Of a DNA stretch of 64,000 bases, positions 10,483 to 21,300 are shown one piece after another. The stretch lies in the NCBI GenBank assembly GCA_028583405.1, contig CM053253.1:10861112-10925111 (forward strand). The letters run 5' to 3'. This DNA comes from Pogonophryne albipinna (Eukaryota; Chordata; Actinopteri; Perciformes; Artedidraconidae). The notes beneath the pieces are model-generated. The model saw only the letters and a list, made by a program, of their open reading frames with translations. It searched no databases and had not been told where the DNA came from. Each line of letters opens with the position of its first letter. The stretch's first letter is position 1. Both the position numbers and the translations under genes were made by a program.

Positions 10483-10882
10483 TGTAGAAAAGGCCCCAAA
10501 GTTATAGTTATTGATATATATATATATTATTTTATAATACAGAGTTGATACCTGTTAAGTTGTGCCTTCATAGTGGGGAGGGGCTAACCCACGTGGTTTG
10601 GATGACGTCAGACATCAGAGGGTAATGTGCGTCAGTAGTTGCAGGAAAGTTAGGCCGTCTTAAGTTTCGTATTGTGTGCGTAAATTAACGAAAAACCACA
10701 CACAGACAAATATCTGTATGTCTGCCTAAATAAGTAAAGAAGTCAAGCCTCATCTTAGCTCCTCATTTCCTCTATTCTGGACCTTTGGCCTTAAGTGGTG
10801 TTCTGGCCGACACACCTGGGTGAACCTAGTGATAGACACAAAACTAGTGCCAACACTGAGTTATCTCTAACTCTCCACTACA
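10483..10882 (+). repeat. BEL 3' LTR (full length, 400 bp)
   Basis: TGTAGAAAAGG ... CTCCACTACA. Relative to the 5' LTR it contains ~110 extra bp (about 10677-10790) with GCGTAAATTAACGAAAAACC and TGCCTAAATAAGTAAAG. It is followed at once by the CAGCT target duplication. Confidence 0.93.
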
Positions 10883-11050
10883 CAGCTCTTTATTTGTCTG
10901 TAATTAATAGATGCTACAGATATTTTCTTGTGCCATGAAAGTAACATAACGGGGTTCAATAAACATGAATGAAGCCACCACATTTTACTGATTTAGGATG
11001 TTAAGACCAATTCTCAGGATGGTGGTGGTTATGGAGGACGGAACATGACG
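10883..11050 (+). other. Host flank; possible 3' UTR end with poly(A) signal
   Basis: After the duplicated CAGCT, the host sequence resumes with AATAAA at 10958-10963, 70 bases from the junction. If 1-201 is a last exon, its uninterrupted 3' UTR would be ~190 nt and would end near 10980. The remainder to 11050 shows nothing recognisable. Confidence 0.3.
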
Positions 11051-11720
11051 TAAGTATAAATGCATAAATAAATGTATGAATAAAAACATGAATAAATAAA
11101 TAAATATGGCAATAAATAGATACATAAATAAATAAAATAAATGCATAAGTAAATATGGAAAAAAATAAATGAAGGTATAAATAAATACATACAAGTTGAG
11201 AATAAAACAGAACACACATTATTATAAATCTTTAATATATTTCTACATTTACGTTCACTTAAATGTATTTATTTATGTATTTCTGTGTTTATTTTATTAT
11301 AAGGCTGAGCGTTTTAATGTTTTATTTTTTCCTTGTAAATATTATTATTGTTTTAAATATTATTATAATTTTTTGAATGATTATTTTATTTCTTTTGTAT
11401 TTATTTAATTTTTGTATTTATTTATTGTATTTTTTATCATAATTTTTTCATTATAATTACATTTAATGTATTTATATATATATGTTTTTAATTTTGTGTT
11501 GTTATTATTTTGTATGTATTTATTACAATTTTTTCTTTCTTTTATTATTGTATCAATATTAATTATTATTTTATTATTTATTGTCTATGTATCGATATCA
11601 TTTTGTATTTTATTTGTATTTTTGCTTGTCATTTCTTTATTGTCATTATCATTTTTTATTAATTTATTTTATTTTGTATTATTATTATTTTATTTTTTAT
11701 TAGTTATTTATTTTTAGTTA
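11051..11720. repeat. AT-rich low-complexity island (TAAA)n then (TTTA)n
   Basis: From 11056 to ~11205 the + strand is A-rich (ATAAATAAAT-type). From ~11240 to 11717 it is T-rich (ATTTATT, TTATTATT). The strand bias flips around 11225. All open frames here encode runs of Phe/Ile/Tyr and are composition artefacts. Confidence 0.85.
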
Positions 11721-11729
11721 ACATCTCGG

Positions 11730-12079
11730 ATCCAGTCAGCTGACATGGGACAGATCATGTGACCCCGCTGCTGTTTTGTTTAATTTATTCAGGAGGTGCC
11801 GCCCCCACCACAAACATCGTGTTTTCTCGCGAGAGGATAGGCATATTCCGTGGCTGCTCCTGCTTCAACCCTATGCTTCAACCATGTAAAGTGACTAGTA
11901 TGAGCTATCCAGAAGCATACGGAAAGTACCTTTATTTAGCATTAAAACGGCCATCTACAGTCAACTTTTTGTAAGTGATATTAATGACGCATTATAAGCT
12001 AGCTAACAAGTCTCTTAGCAGTTTTATTGAGTGTTCAAGAAAGACACACCGAATAACTCACCGCTCAAGTGTTCACATT
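11730..12079 (+). promoter_or_regulatory. OARD1 promoter and 5' UTR region with TCTCGCGAGA element
   Basis: The perfect palindrome TCTCGCGAGA lies at 11825-11834. It is a known core element of TATA-less housekeeping promoters, bound by BANP and formerly assigned to ZBTB33. A TCATGTGAC E-box-like site is at ~11753. No TATA box is evident. Transcription probably starts shortly after the palindrome, leaving ~200 nt of 5' UTR before the ATG at 12080. A TTTTTGTAAGTGA (near 11966) could be a donor for an alternative leader. Start site and factor are inferred. Confidence 0.6.
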
Positions 12080-13701
12080 ATGTCATCTGCACTTGAAAGA
12101 CCAGTCAACACTGACAGCGCTAAGGTAAAGCTAATACCTACACGAAAAACATATATAATTATCTTGGTTTTACATGGGTTGTTTCTATCATAGTTTCCCT
12201 TCCCATGCACCAGTGTTTATTTGTTGTGCTGTCATTGTGCTTTCACTACACGGTGCAATGCTGCCCCCTGCCGTCCAGCCTGCAGAAGACCGCTGGTCAG
12301 TGAGATATGTGACCGGGGACCTGTTCTCCTGCCCCGGGGACGAGGCTCTGGCCCACTGCATCAGTGAGGACTGCCGCATGGGGGCAGGCATAGCAGTGAT
12401 GTTCAAGAATAACTTCAAAGGGGAAGAGGAGCTAAAGGAGCAGAGTGAGTCAGCCCTTTTATTAAAAATTAATCAGGAGTGAAGTGTCCTATTTTTGGGG
12501 GCATCGATTTCCGAAGGGATCATTTTGTTCTGCACAGAGAAGCGCCTCTAAAAATACTGGATGCTATTCTACACAGTATCCCACATCTATTCTGTATCAG
12601 TTGATACTGAAGTTGGATCATCATCCCATCACATGACAATATTCTGAATGCATCATTTTGTACACATTTATCCAAAATGCATTCCTCCATGTTTGTTTTA
12701 TTTGGTAACTGAAGGATCACCACTAACATTTTAAATCAACATCTGTGACATTTATTTTGCACAGCATGAATTCGTAATGGCTTCTTCAATAATGCTTTCA
12801 GTTTCGGGCTTCAAACAAACATGCCTTGAGTTTGTACTCCACTTCGAGCGATAGAATTACTAACAATGAACTGCTAACAGAGCACTTATATACTAATAAA
12901 GGACTGGCTTATCTATAGCCAGTTGAGTAGCACTTGAAATGTTTGGCTCTATGAAACCTGATGTACTTATATGATTCTGTTTTCTTCAAGGTTGTGTCTT
13001 CCTGGTCGATTGTACTTATTGTAAGTCGCTTTGGATAAAAGCGTCAGCTAAATGCAATGTAATGTAATGTATTATGAGTTTCATTCTACAAACTCAGGCA
13101 AATATGCGTTTGTATAGTGTCTTATTCTGATGGGAATATTATCTTTTTATTCTCAAACAGAAAAGCTGACAGGAGAGTGCGCTGTTCTAAAAAGAGAGAG
13201 TCGTTTCGTCTACTATCTGGTAAATATGTATCTGAGCTGAATATGTATGTGTATATCTCTAATTTTAACACGTATGTTGTACTTCATATTATTACTGATA
13301 CTATTCTGTTATGCTATTGAAGATTACAAAGAAAAAGGCCAGCCAAAAGCCCACCTATGACAGCCTGGCACGGAGCCTGGAGAACATGAGGTCACACTGT
13401 GAAAGTAACAGTGTAACCAGAATATCAATGCCTCGGTTTGTATAATATTTCAGTCATTTAGAAATAGTCATCCGGGGTTCAAAAGCCACATTATGCTCGA
13501 TAAATACTTTATTTTGAATGTGATGCTTTGTGTTGTCCCTCCATTGTTTACAGTATTGGTTGTGGCCTGGATAAACTGCAGTGGAATAAAGTGGCAGAGA
13601 TCCTGGAGCAGGTCTTCAAACCCACAAACATCTCCATCACAGTCTACAGCCTCCCTGAGAGACCAGAGAGCAAAGTGATGAAGGAGAACATGCGCAGATG
13701 A
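12080..13701 (+). CDS. oard1: ADP-ribose glycohydrolase OARD1 (TARG1), five coding exons
   Basis: Macrodomain hydrolase that removes terminal ADP-ribose from Glu/Asp of modified proteins and deacylates O-acetyl-ADP-ribose, acting in nucleus and cytosol. Coding exons: 12080-12124, 12279-12444, 13161-13219, 13323-13435, 13554-13701; all introns are GT-AG, and the phases (0, 1, 0, 2) join without a stop into 176 residues. Signature blocks: [11 protein letters not shown] (~24-35), [18 protein letters not shown] (~40-57), [13 protein letters not shown] (~78-90), catalytic Lys93 in ITKKKAS and catalytic Asp134 in [10 protein letters not shown], matching human K84 and D125. The N-terminus is short and variable. 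The C-terminus extends ~16 residues past the human end (after ITVYSL). A TCTCGCGAGA promoter lies upstream and a poly(A) signal ~100 bases downstream. Intron 2 carries a LINE tail. No lesions were seen. Confidence 0.95.
12790..13075 (+). repeat. L2-type LINE 3' tail in OARD1 intron 2
   Basis: Ends with GTAAGTCGCTTTGGATAAAA, then GCGTCAGCTAAATGCAATG and a short (TGTAA)n run (13021-13072). This is the conserved 3' end of teleost L2-type LINEs and the SINEs that share it. The upstream part (GCACTTGAAATG, CTTCCTGGTCGATTGTACTT) fits the same tail. The 5' limit is uncertain. Sense to the gene. Confidence 0.7.
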
Positions 13702-13799
13702 TTGATTGAACAGTTAGTTTATTGACATCAAAATGCACTTGTATGTTCTTGTTCCACATGTTGCCATTTTTCAGTGGAAAATTGTATAGAAAACTTGAA

Positions 13800-13805
13800 A
13801 ATAAA
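13800..13805 (+). terminator. OARD1 poly(A) signal
   Basis: AATAAA 98 bases after the OARD1 stop, followed by TGTTTTTTTGCAC, a T-rich downstream element. Gives a compact 3' UTR of about 120 nt. Confidence 0.8.
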
Positions 13806-13829
13806 TGTTTTTTTGCACTTCAAAAGTCA

Positions 13830-14540
13830 ACCCAACTCTAATTTATTTTGCAAAAAAGATACTGATCAACTATTATCTGTATCTACAGCCACTTATACCC
13901 AGTTTAAGCTATTTGACAAGGTAACAGCTGCTTTCCACACACACATCTAGACTGCTCACTATATGCAGATAATACTGGCATTTGTTCACCTGTCCCTTCT
14001 GCTCACATGGTATTTTACAACAGGATATTGAGCTTAAAATATCAGGCATCTCTCTATTTGCACATTCATCCACCAGGGCAATTAGGTTGTTGATTGAGCA
14101 AACAGTGTATTTGTATTTCTCCGTGGGCGTCGTATAACTTCTAGAGTGCTCATTGTTGCCTCTGCAGATGGCCCAAGTATTGATCTGCTCTGGTATTGTT
14201 CTTCAAAGCAGCTGGGACACATGGGAGGCACCAGATGCTAGTCAAAAGAAAAAGAGTGGCAGGAAACCCGACACCACAAAGTCAATCACACACATACATT
14301 TTCCCCGGGATGGCAAAAGCCTTTTAACACGAACTCAAGTGGAAAGCGGAGGGCTGATACGGCACAATCTCCATTTAAAGCAGTCTATAATAATCGAACT
14401 GAAGGGGGCTCCATATAATAATCTGACGACGTGTACTTCAGGTGTGTGAGTAATTATAGTGGACCTCGGGGGCAGTGAGACTGTCTAAACAGTGTCAGTA
14501 GTTTGCCGTCTGTGACCCTTCCTCTCCTTTGAAGCACCTT
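13830..14540. other. Intergenic, no feature seen
   Basis: Mixed-composition DNA after OARD1. No coding block, TIR or known repeat end could be recognised. The short open frame at 14153-14449 has no recognisable content. Confidence 0.5.
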
Positions 14541-15546
14541 CAATAATTCATGAGGAAAAGGCATTAACCGCTGTACACTGCGGCTGCCCCCCCCCCCCCC
14601 CCATACATCCATGGTTGGCTGGATGACTGTACTTCGGCATCACTGCAACCAACCCCCTCTCCTCCTCCCTTCCCATCCCCCTTCTTGCCTGGCAATTAGA
14701 CTCCACACTGCAGCAGAGCCACCTTGCCACGCTGCAGTGCATGCAGGGAAATCTCCTTTCATCTGACCCGCTGCATCCCCTCAACACGCTGCGGCTGGTG
14801 CGACCGTGCATCCAAATCTACCCTGTTTCCACCAAATAGCCCCTTCCCCTCTCTTTGTTCCCGTGCAGCTTCTGCTTGTCCCACTGCGGTCCAGTGATTT
14901 CGACGCCGATGCTCTCCCCCACTCTCACTTTTCTCTGCCACACACTCCCCCCACCCTCCTCTGCCCTCCATTCCCTTTTTTTTCCCTCTTCGCTCGATGC
15001 GTATGAAATTGCAGAGCTCAGCATTCTTCTCCACAGGCACTTAGGCAAAAAAAAAAAAAAGAAGAGAGATGAGCAAGGCGGGAGGGTTTCTGATGCACCA
15101 CACAACTGGCCCACTTCCAATTAAAGAAGAGAGCTTATGTTATTGAAGAGCAGCTTAGCCAATCAGGAGGCAGTGCAGGCAAAGACAGCAGGAAAAAAGC
15201 AGCAGAGCGAGTGGGCAAGAGGAAGGGAGAAAAAAAAACTGCAGTGTGTGAGTGTGTGTAGTTTTTATCCCTCCCCTGAGCAGATCTTTATCAATTTGTG
15301 TACTCCAGTCTTGGGGTGCATTTGAATGGGTGCCTGTGTGTGTATATGTGGCAGAGTTGACCGGAGGACAGGGTAAAGGTGTGTCCAAATGGCTGTGTTA
15401 GACTCCTGACTTGTTCATTCTAAAACTGGAAATAAGAGAAAGTAAGAGAAGATTGATCATTTTTCTCTCTATCTCAAAGTGTCTCGGAGCGTGTGGAGAA
15501 GGGGAAGAGCTTCGGTGTCCAGAGGAGAGCGACCGGCCAAAAAACG
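14541..15546 (+). promoter_or_regulatory. Putative promoter and untranslated first exon of a downstream gene
   Basis: C/T-rich then purine-rich DNA: a C16 run (14587-14602), many CTCCTCC/CCCC tracts, a poly(A) run at ~15047-15060, then GAGAAGGGGAAGAGC-type sequence that ends in a strong donor AAAACG|GTAAGCAG (GT at 15547-15548). No long conserved frame is present, so the exon would be 5' UTR. It has the texture of first exons of neural genes. In human, LRFN2 lies downstream of OARD1 in the same direction and has a non-coding first exon and long introns, so LRFN2 is the natural candidate. This is inference only. Confidence 0.35.
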
Positions 15547-15548
15547 GT

Positions 15549-18319
15549 AAGCAGCTCCGTTCTCCTCCTACTACAGGCATGCTGTTTTTTTAACACTTCT
15601 GAAGTTTTTTTTTGGGGTATCCCTTTCATCACTGTATAGCTCATATGCCCTCTTTCACTAGGCATTACATTTACATTTAAACATACTTTAATTATCGTTT
15701 TTTGTCATTAAAATACTTAACAGAAAAGCAGAGGGGGGGGTAGAGAGAGAGAGGGAGGGGGGAGGTTAGTGCGGGACTCCCTGATGCTTCTAGGCAAGTT
15801 TCTGTGCACACGGTTCTCTAGTGCTGCAGTATCCCATTACATCCCTGAGCGGAGCTGCTTCAGCATCCAGCCAGTGTAAGGCGCACGACTACAACCAGAG
15901 ACATATTTAAAAAAATCACTGTCACAGTTTGAACTTATTTTTCCTGGATGGGATAAGAGGAAAGTGTTCTCCCTTATACTGTGAATGCGCTGATAAGCTT
16001 TAAGTGCTTCAGCCCGTTTTAGATTTATAGTACATGCCCTCACTGTGTATTCTGGGAAATATTGGCGCTGCTTAGATAACAGATTGCCCTGATAGTGTTT
16101 GAGTTCTGGTTTTTGTTTGTCCACTGCTCTGGGACCTTTTTTAGTCTGAGATGCAGCAAAAGTAGACCCTCTGGTTGGATGAATGAGGCTTACAGTGTAT
16201 AAAATAAAAGTAGTAGTTGTAAAATGCGTACTTATACACTTTGAAATATGGTTTATGATGATTGTAAAATGAACTCAAATAAATGAAACCTGTCTTCAGT
16301 GAAAGACAGATGATTCATTCTATCACACATTTCTGCTTTTTCCCCCCAGTATTTATTACCACCGTATTTATTACATCCCACCATCTTCTTTTTTTAAAAT
16401 GTTTGGACGTCTGACCTTCATCATTTGTGAATGAAGATATGCTACTGTCCAGCAGTGGGCAGTGTGTGTTTCCTCTGTAGGAAATGTGTGTGAGCACTGG
16501 CCTGCAGCAGAATGGGAGGACATAATGGACGGACTCAGTGTATTGTGTGTGGGCACGTTGGAAAGCGTCGTCAAACCGGATAATGAGTAGAGTTTGTACC
16601 GCTGCTTCCATATTACATGGCCGGGGGCTTATACCTTTCGCCCTCAGATTGTAGCTATAAGACGACCATTAACCTGACCGAACTCACTGATCCTTGTTAG
16701 CTGTTAAATGATGTCTAAATTATTCAACACAGAGTTATAGGCGGGGATAAGGAGAGGGCTGGGGAGGAAATGGGAGTCATTTCAGCACCATGGACAGATC
16801 CCAGCTCCCTCAAATACTTGAAAGCAGACTAGTGTTTAGGAATGAGGGTTGTATCAAGGCAAAGCTAATTCTTCTCACTATGCTTATTCAGATGACCTAA
16901 TACACCTTCTGGCTGCACATATTTCTAATTCCCAATTTGATGTGACAGTCTGCTGTGCACATCTGCTCTTTCCCTTTTCCAGTTGAACACACTTTTCATT
17001 ATTCATGCCCCTCTCCTTTTCTAGAACACAGTCCATCTTAAAGAGAGGTGTGTGTTTGTAGAGGTGTGGAAAACTCAGTTCTTAGCTGTTTCCTCTCAGA
17101 AAACCCTTGTCCTTCCTGCCCTTGTCTACTTGTGTTATCACTATACGCTCAAGTTGTGACTGCCGGTGCTGTGGTATTGATCCACCTTCCTTTTTCACAG
17201 CAAAGCTCGGATTGACACATGCTGCGGCAGCAAAGATCTTTCAGGTTTGACACTTACTTATTATATGGATCTATATCGGGGCTAGCTCTAAATCTAATGC
17301 ATATTACTTCAATAAAAGGCAGACGGTATACACGGTGCCTGTGAGTGGACAGTTAGTCAAAATGTTTCCCTGAAATCACATTTAAAACATTTTGAGGATG
17401 GTGCTCAACAAGAGTGGCGTAATGTTATGTCATTTAAAATGAAATGTAAAACCTGTAATGGCAGCTGCCGCTATAGCTCTGACTCCTGCTGTCACAAAAA
17501 GCTTTGCTTCATATCATGGTTGAGAGCGATCAGCAAAGTGTCTCTGCAGGAGACCACCAGCACAGTGAGAAAGTCATTCAGAAAGCAATGATTAGAACCA
17601 TGTGCGCCTTAATGGAAAACGGAAATGAGACCCCTCACTGTTCCTAAGAATTAGCCAGTATCACCCCTCTAAGATAGAAGCAAGTGTCAGAGATGGATCG
17701 GAGTTAACCACTGATTTATGGGTAGTTTAAAATCACAGACCTGTATTCTGGGATTCACATCAACGTATGTGTAATTCAGTGTGATCGCAGCTTCTCCAAC
17801 CAGGCTGTTCAGCATCGCAACATAAACAGTGTGGGCCATGTGTGAGAATGTACCTTGGCAAAAGCTGGAGAAAGAGCGCTTGCGAGTTTCATTTTAAAGT
17901 TGACCTTTTGTCTACGCCTATGTTTGTACATTAATGATGTACTGTAACTCTTTTCCGAGATCGGTGGGTTTATTTCTGGGGGAATGGAGCAGCTGCTGGG
18001 CTCGTCATAGCTCATCCTGCATGTTTGACACCCTCAGTCCCAGGCTGTGCGACATGGGTGTTTGGTTTGCCTCTGTAAATGATGGTGTGGGTAACATAGC
18101 GGAGCAACAGCGGCTGTCTCTGTGACCTACTACAGTTAGCAACAATGCCCAAACTCTCCATATTAGGGGAGGAGAGTAGGTACTGTAAGAAACTCACCAA
18201 ACAAGCAGAAACTATGTTGTGCTGTTGAACAGATGAAGTGTGCAGATGGTTAAGGTGATTCGACCTTGTTGGTGATAGGAGAAGGACACGTGAGAAACAC
18301 AGTGGAGTATTGTAAAGTC
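15549..18319. other. Non-coding, no gene seen
   Basis: Probably intron or intergenic. A short G-rich and GA-rich tract lies at 15730-15770. No coding exon or transposon end was recognised. Open frames here are short and lack motifs. Confidence 0.5.
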
Positions 18320-18320
18320 A

Positions 18321-18323
18321 GTG

Positions 18324-18355
<32 letters not shown>
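18321..18355. repeat. (GT)n microsatellite
   Basis: A GT dinucleotide run interrupted once by TTT. Confidence 0.95.
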
Positions 18356-21300
18356 CCATCTCCATGACCAGGAGAAGGCCCCTTTACTATTCTCTCAAGG
18401 AAAAGGTTACAGGACGTTTTTTGTATACATATATGAACATAAATGTTTGCTTGTCAAGTGTATATGAGCGAAAGAGGGCAGGCTCGTTGAAATGAAGACT
18501 ACAAGAGCTGAGGTTGTACACATGGATAACAGACATCTTACAGTGTGTAGAAAATGGGGTTGAAAAGGACTGAAAGCAATGAGAGGAAAGGGAAGTGAGG
18601 AATGTAAGACAAACAATACTCGTCTAGGCGAGAGATAGAGCGAGGGATTGAGAGGTTGTCAGAGGCAGAGCTCGAATGGAGGAGAGTGGGTGTGCATAGC
18701 AGAGCTACGAGCACTGCAGTACATTGCAGTGCCCAGCCCCCGCTGCGTTCTCTGCTCACCATCCGGTTCCATGCACTGAGAAGACCCCTGCAGCCGCAGA
18801 GCTGCACGGCGCAGGAGGCGACCTCGCAAAGAGCTTTTGACCTGATGCTGTACATTGTGGTATTTCGAATATGCACAGATTTTGAAGGCGTGATAGAAGC
18901 ACGGTGTTCATGACAAAACAGCCGACCCGCGCCTGCCAGTGCACATTCATGTAGAGAGAGGGAGTCGTTGATTCACGCTCCCCCTGGATTATGTAAGCCT
19001 ATAACACATTAACTATACCCGATACTAGCCGAATGATCCTTCCTTCCCTGGTCGTGTTTTCCTCATTAGGAACATCTGCCTCGCTGTTTGCTTGTGTTCC
19101 AGTGCTAGCATCTTTGCAAACAAAGACACAGACTTTATTGAGCTTATTGAAATGGCAACAATGGAGAGACAAACACCATGTGCCTTTAAATAGCTTCTGT
19201 GTGTATGCCTGTGCTTTGACATTTCGTTGACGAGGCTCTGTGTGGCGAATTACAAATAATGATGCCATGAATAGCTGCTAAGACCTTTATGTGATGTTGC
19301 CTATTGCTTTAAGGAAAACACGCTATTTATTCAGTTTGAAGTCAGGACGTGCATGAATGAGTCACACAGGCTAGCCTGACACTGAAGTTGGATTCATTAT
19401 ACAGCCTTTTGGCTGGCCTAGCTGACATGACATCACACAAACACATGTGTGCAGATGTGAAATGAATCTTAATCACGTGAAACCAAGGAGAAGCTTGTTT
19501 CTGCTTCCATAAACAGTTGCTACGTTTCCATCCCACTGCCTGCCTGGGGGGTGGACAGCTGAAGCGTGAGAGCGTCCCTCTTTATACGTTCTCCCTCCTC
19601 TCTGCTGATGTAGCTGATTCACGTTGCGTAGTGTGGACTCTCTGCTTCCTGTGACAGGGCCTGATTGTGTCTCTCGCTGTGTTCGGGTGTAGCTGAGTCA
19701 ATTACACCTTGCCAGACAGGTGTTTGAGCTGTTAAGTGTGTTTGCCTCGGCACATCACACCATGTTTGCTTCTGATTTGCACAGAAATCAGCTCCAGGCT
19801 TTGAAATTGATAAAGCAAAAAAGAATAAATGCTGTTTGTGAGTCACGCTGCAACCAAAGATAGTAATCCAACGTGTAATTATTCAAAATGTATTCGTTCA
19901 CATGCATCAAATGTGCTGAATTATTGTGTTTATAACGGTGCTGGGAAACACGTAACAAATGATGTGTAGGACATTTCATGAAAGCTTTAGAAATGTGTCA
20001 CCTTGACTTCACAGGTAGTGATTCTTCTTATCTCACCTTGCAAAATGTATTGAGAAAAAAAACAATATTTTTCTGCTACAGTCATGTCTTTATTCCTTTC
20101 AACTTCTCAAGGTTAAGCATGGAGGAAGATTCCGTTTTCCGACTGTGGATGGCTGAGAATGTAGTTATGAAGGGAAATATAAAGAAACACTGGTTTGTAG
20201 AAGACTGAGACGGGGAGAGTGGGAGAAAAACGGCAGAGTATTGTAGTGTGGGTGAGCTGCAGTGGGGATTCGGAGTGCTGCATTGAGCTGCATAATTAAT
20301 GTTAAGGGGGAGGAGCTAAAGGCGGAGATAACTTGCCATGAAGAACAAGCCGCTTCAACCCTGCTATAAACAGAGCCACCTCGTATTTCCATGTGAGTGT
20401 TTAATCACACAGAGGAGGGATATGTTGATGCAGAACCAAGGAGGCACACTGGTCCAGCTCTGTGTCCCCGTCCCATCTGTCCCTCAGCCCTCAAAGCCAA
20501 TCACTCTCCTCGGAGCTGCGTTCCCCGGCCAAGTGCCTCAATGCTGGCTGCACAGCTCTGTTAATCATCCAATTTGTAGCAAAGCAGCTTCCTATATGAC
20601 ACATCTGGTGTAACTCTCATCTGGTCTGTCTGAATTGGACCACGAGGAAGGAGGAGGAGGAGTGGCTTCATCCGGCAGGACGGTGTTATATTTAGTCCTC
20701 TCCTTTACAGATTCTAGGTTGTTGTTCATGGTGAGATTCTTTTGAAACTCTTTTCTTGTCGGAGACCCGCTGTTTTTTTCAGGCTCTTTGTGCTCTGAGA
20801 CAATCTCTATTATTCTCTCCTCAGTTTTATTTTTAAACTCCCTGCTTGTTAGACGGCAGCCTGTTCAGCCCTTCTCTCGGCTCACAGTGGGCACATGGAT
20901 TATGTATGCACATGCATGCACATATTTGACAAAGATGGAGTCAGGGTCTTCAGGGATCACTCTTGGATGTGAATAAATGTTTATAAAGACATGTTTGAAA
21001 CACATCCAGGGTTCATGATGTCTAAGGGTGTTGGTCTTTGGTGCTGTCAGAGCCCAGGAACCGGTTTAACTCCTGTGTCTCCGGGGCGATAATGCCTGGC
21101 CGCTGATCACATCTCTCTCTCGCTGCACTGCTGGCACCCCTGTCACTTAACCTGATCATCACTGTGGCTGCTCCCAGTTCTTGACATCTATTCTGCTGCA
21201 ACATGCCCAGCCTTCATGTCCTCACTGCTTTACAGCAAATCTCAACAGTGTATTCAGTGTTATCCATATTGTGTTGAATATTATTTTTAACTCAAAGCAG

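Larger units (their letters stand above)
321..10882 (+). mobile_element. BEL/Pao LTR retrotransposon, degenerate, with a nested LINE
   Basis: The element is flanked by 5-bp duplications CAGCT (316-320 and 10883-10887). LTRs at 321-613 and 10483-10882 begin TGTAGAAAAGG and end CTCCACTACA. Order: 5' LTR, tRNA-Tyr-type primer-binding site, gag with three zinc knuckles, aspartic protease, RT, RNase H, integrase, DUF5641-like tail, purine-rich tract, 3' LTR. Protease before RT and integrase last, plus the LDDGSERT protease and the YVDN RT box, place it in BEL/Pao. Coding capacity is lost: at least three frame changes and five in-frame stops are visible, apart from the LINE in gag. In the shared part of the LTRs I count about three substitutions and one 3-bp indel in ~290 bp, so insertion looks recent relative to the coding damage. 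Confidence 0.95.

Noticed and set aside
10985..11717. Phe/Ile/Tyr-rich frames
   Set aside because: Product of (TAAA)n/(TTTA)n simple sequence.
12174..12482. Single 102-codon frame as the whole OARD1 product
   Set aside because: It reads through intron 1 and past the exon 2 donor at 12445; the spliced model joins five exons with consistent phases.
14548..15388. Protein-coding reading of the GC/GA-rich block
   Set aside because: Open frames on both strands are low-complexity (Pro/Ser or Gly/Glu/Arg) without domains; better explained as promoter or 5' UTR.
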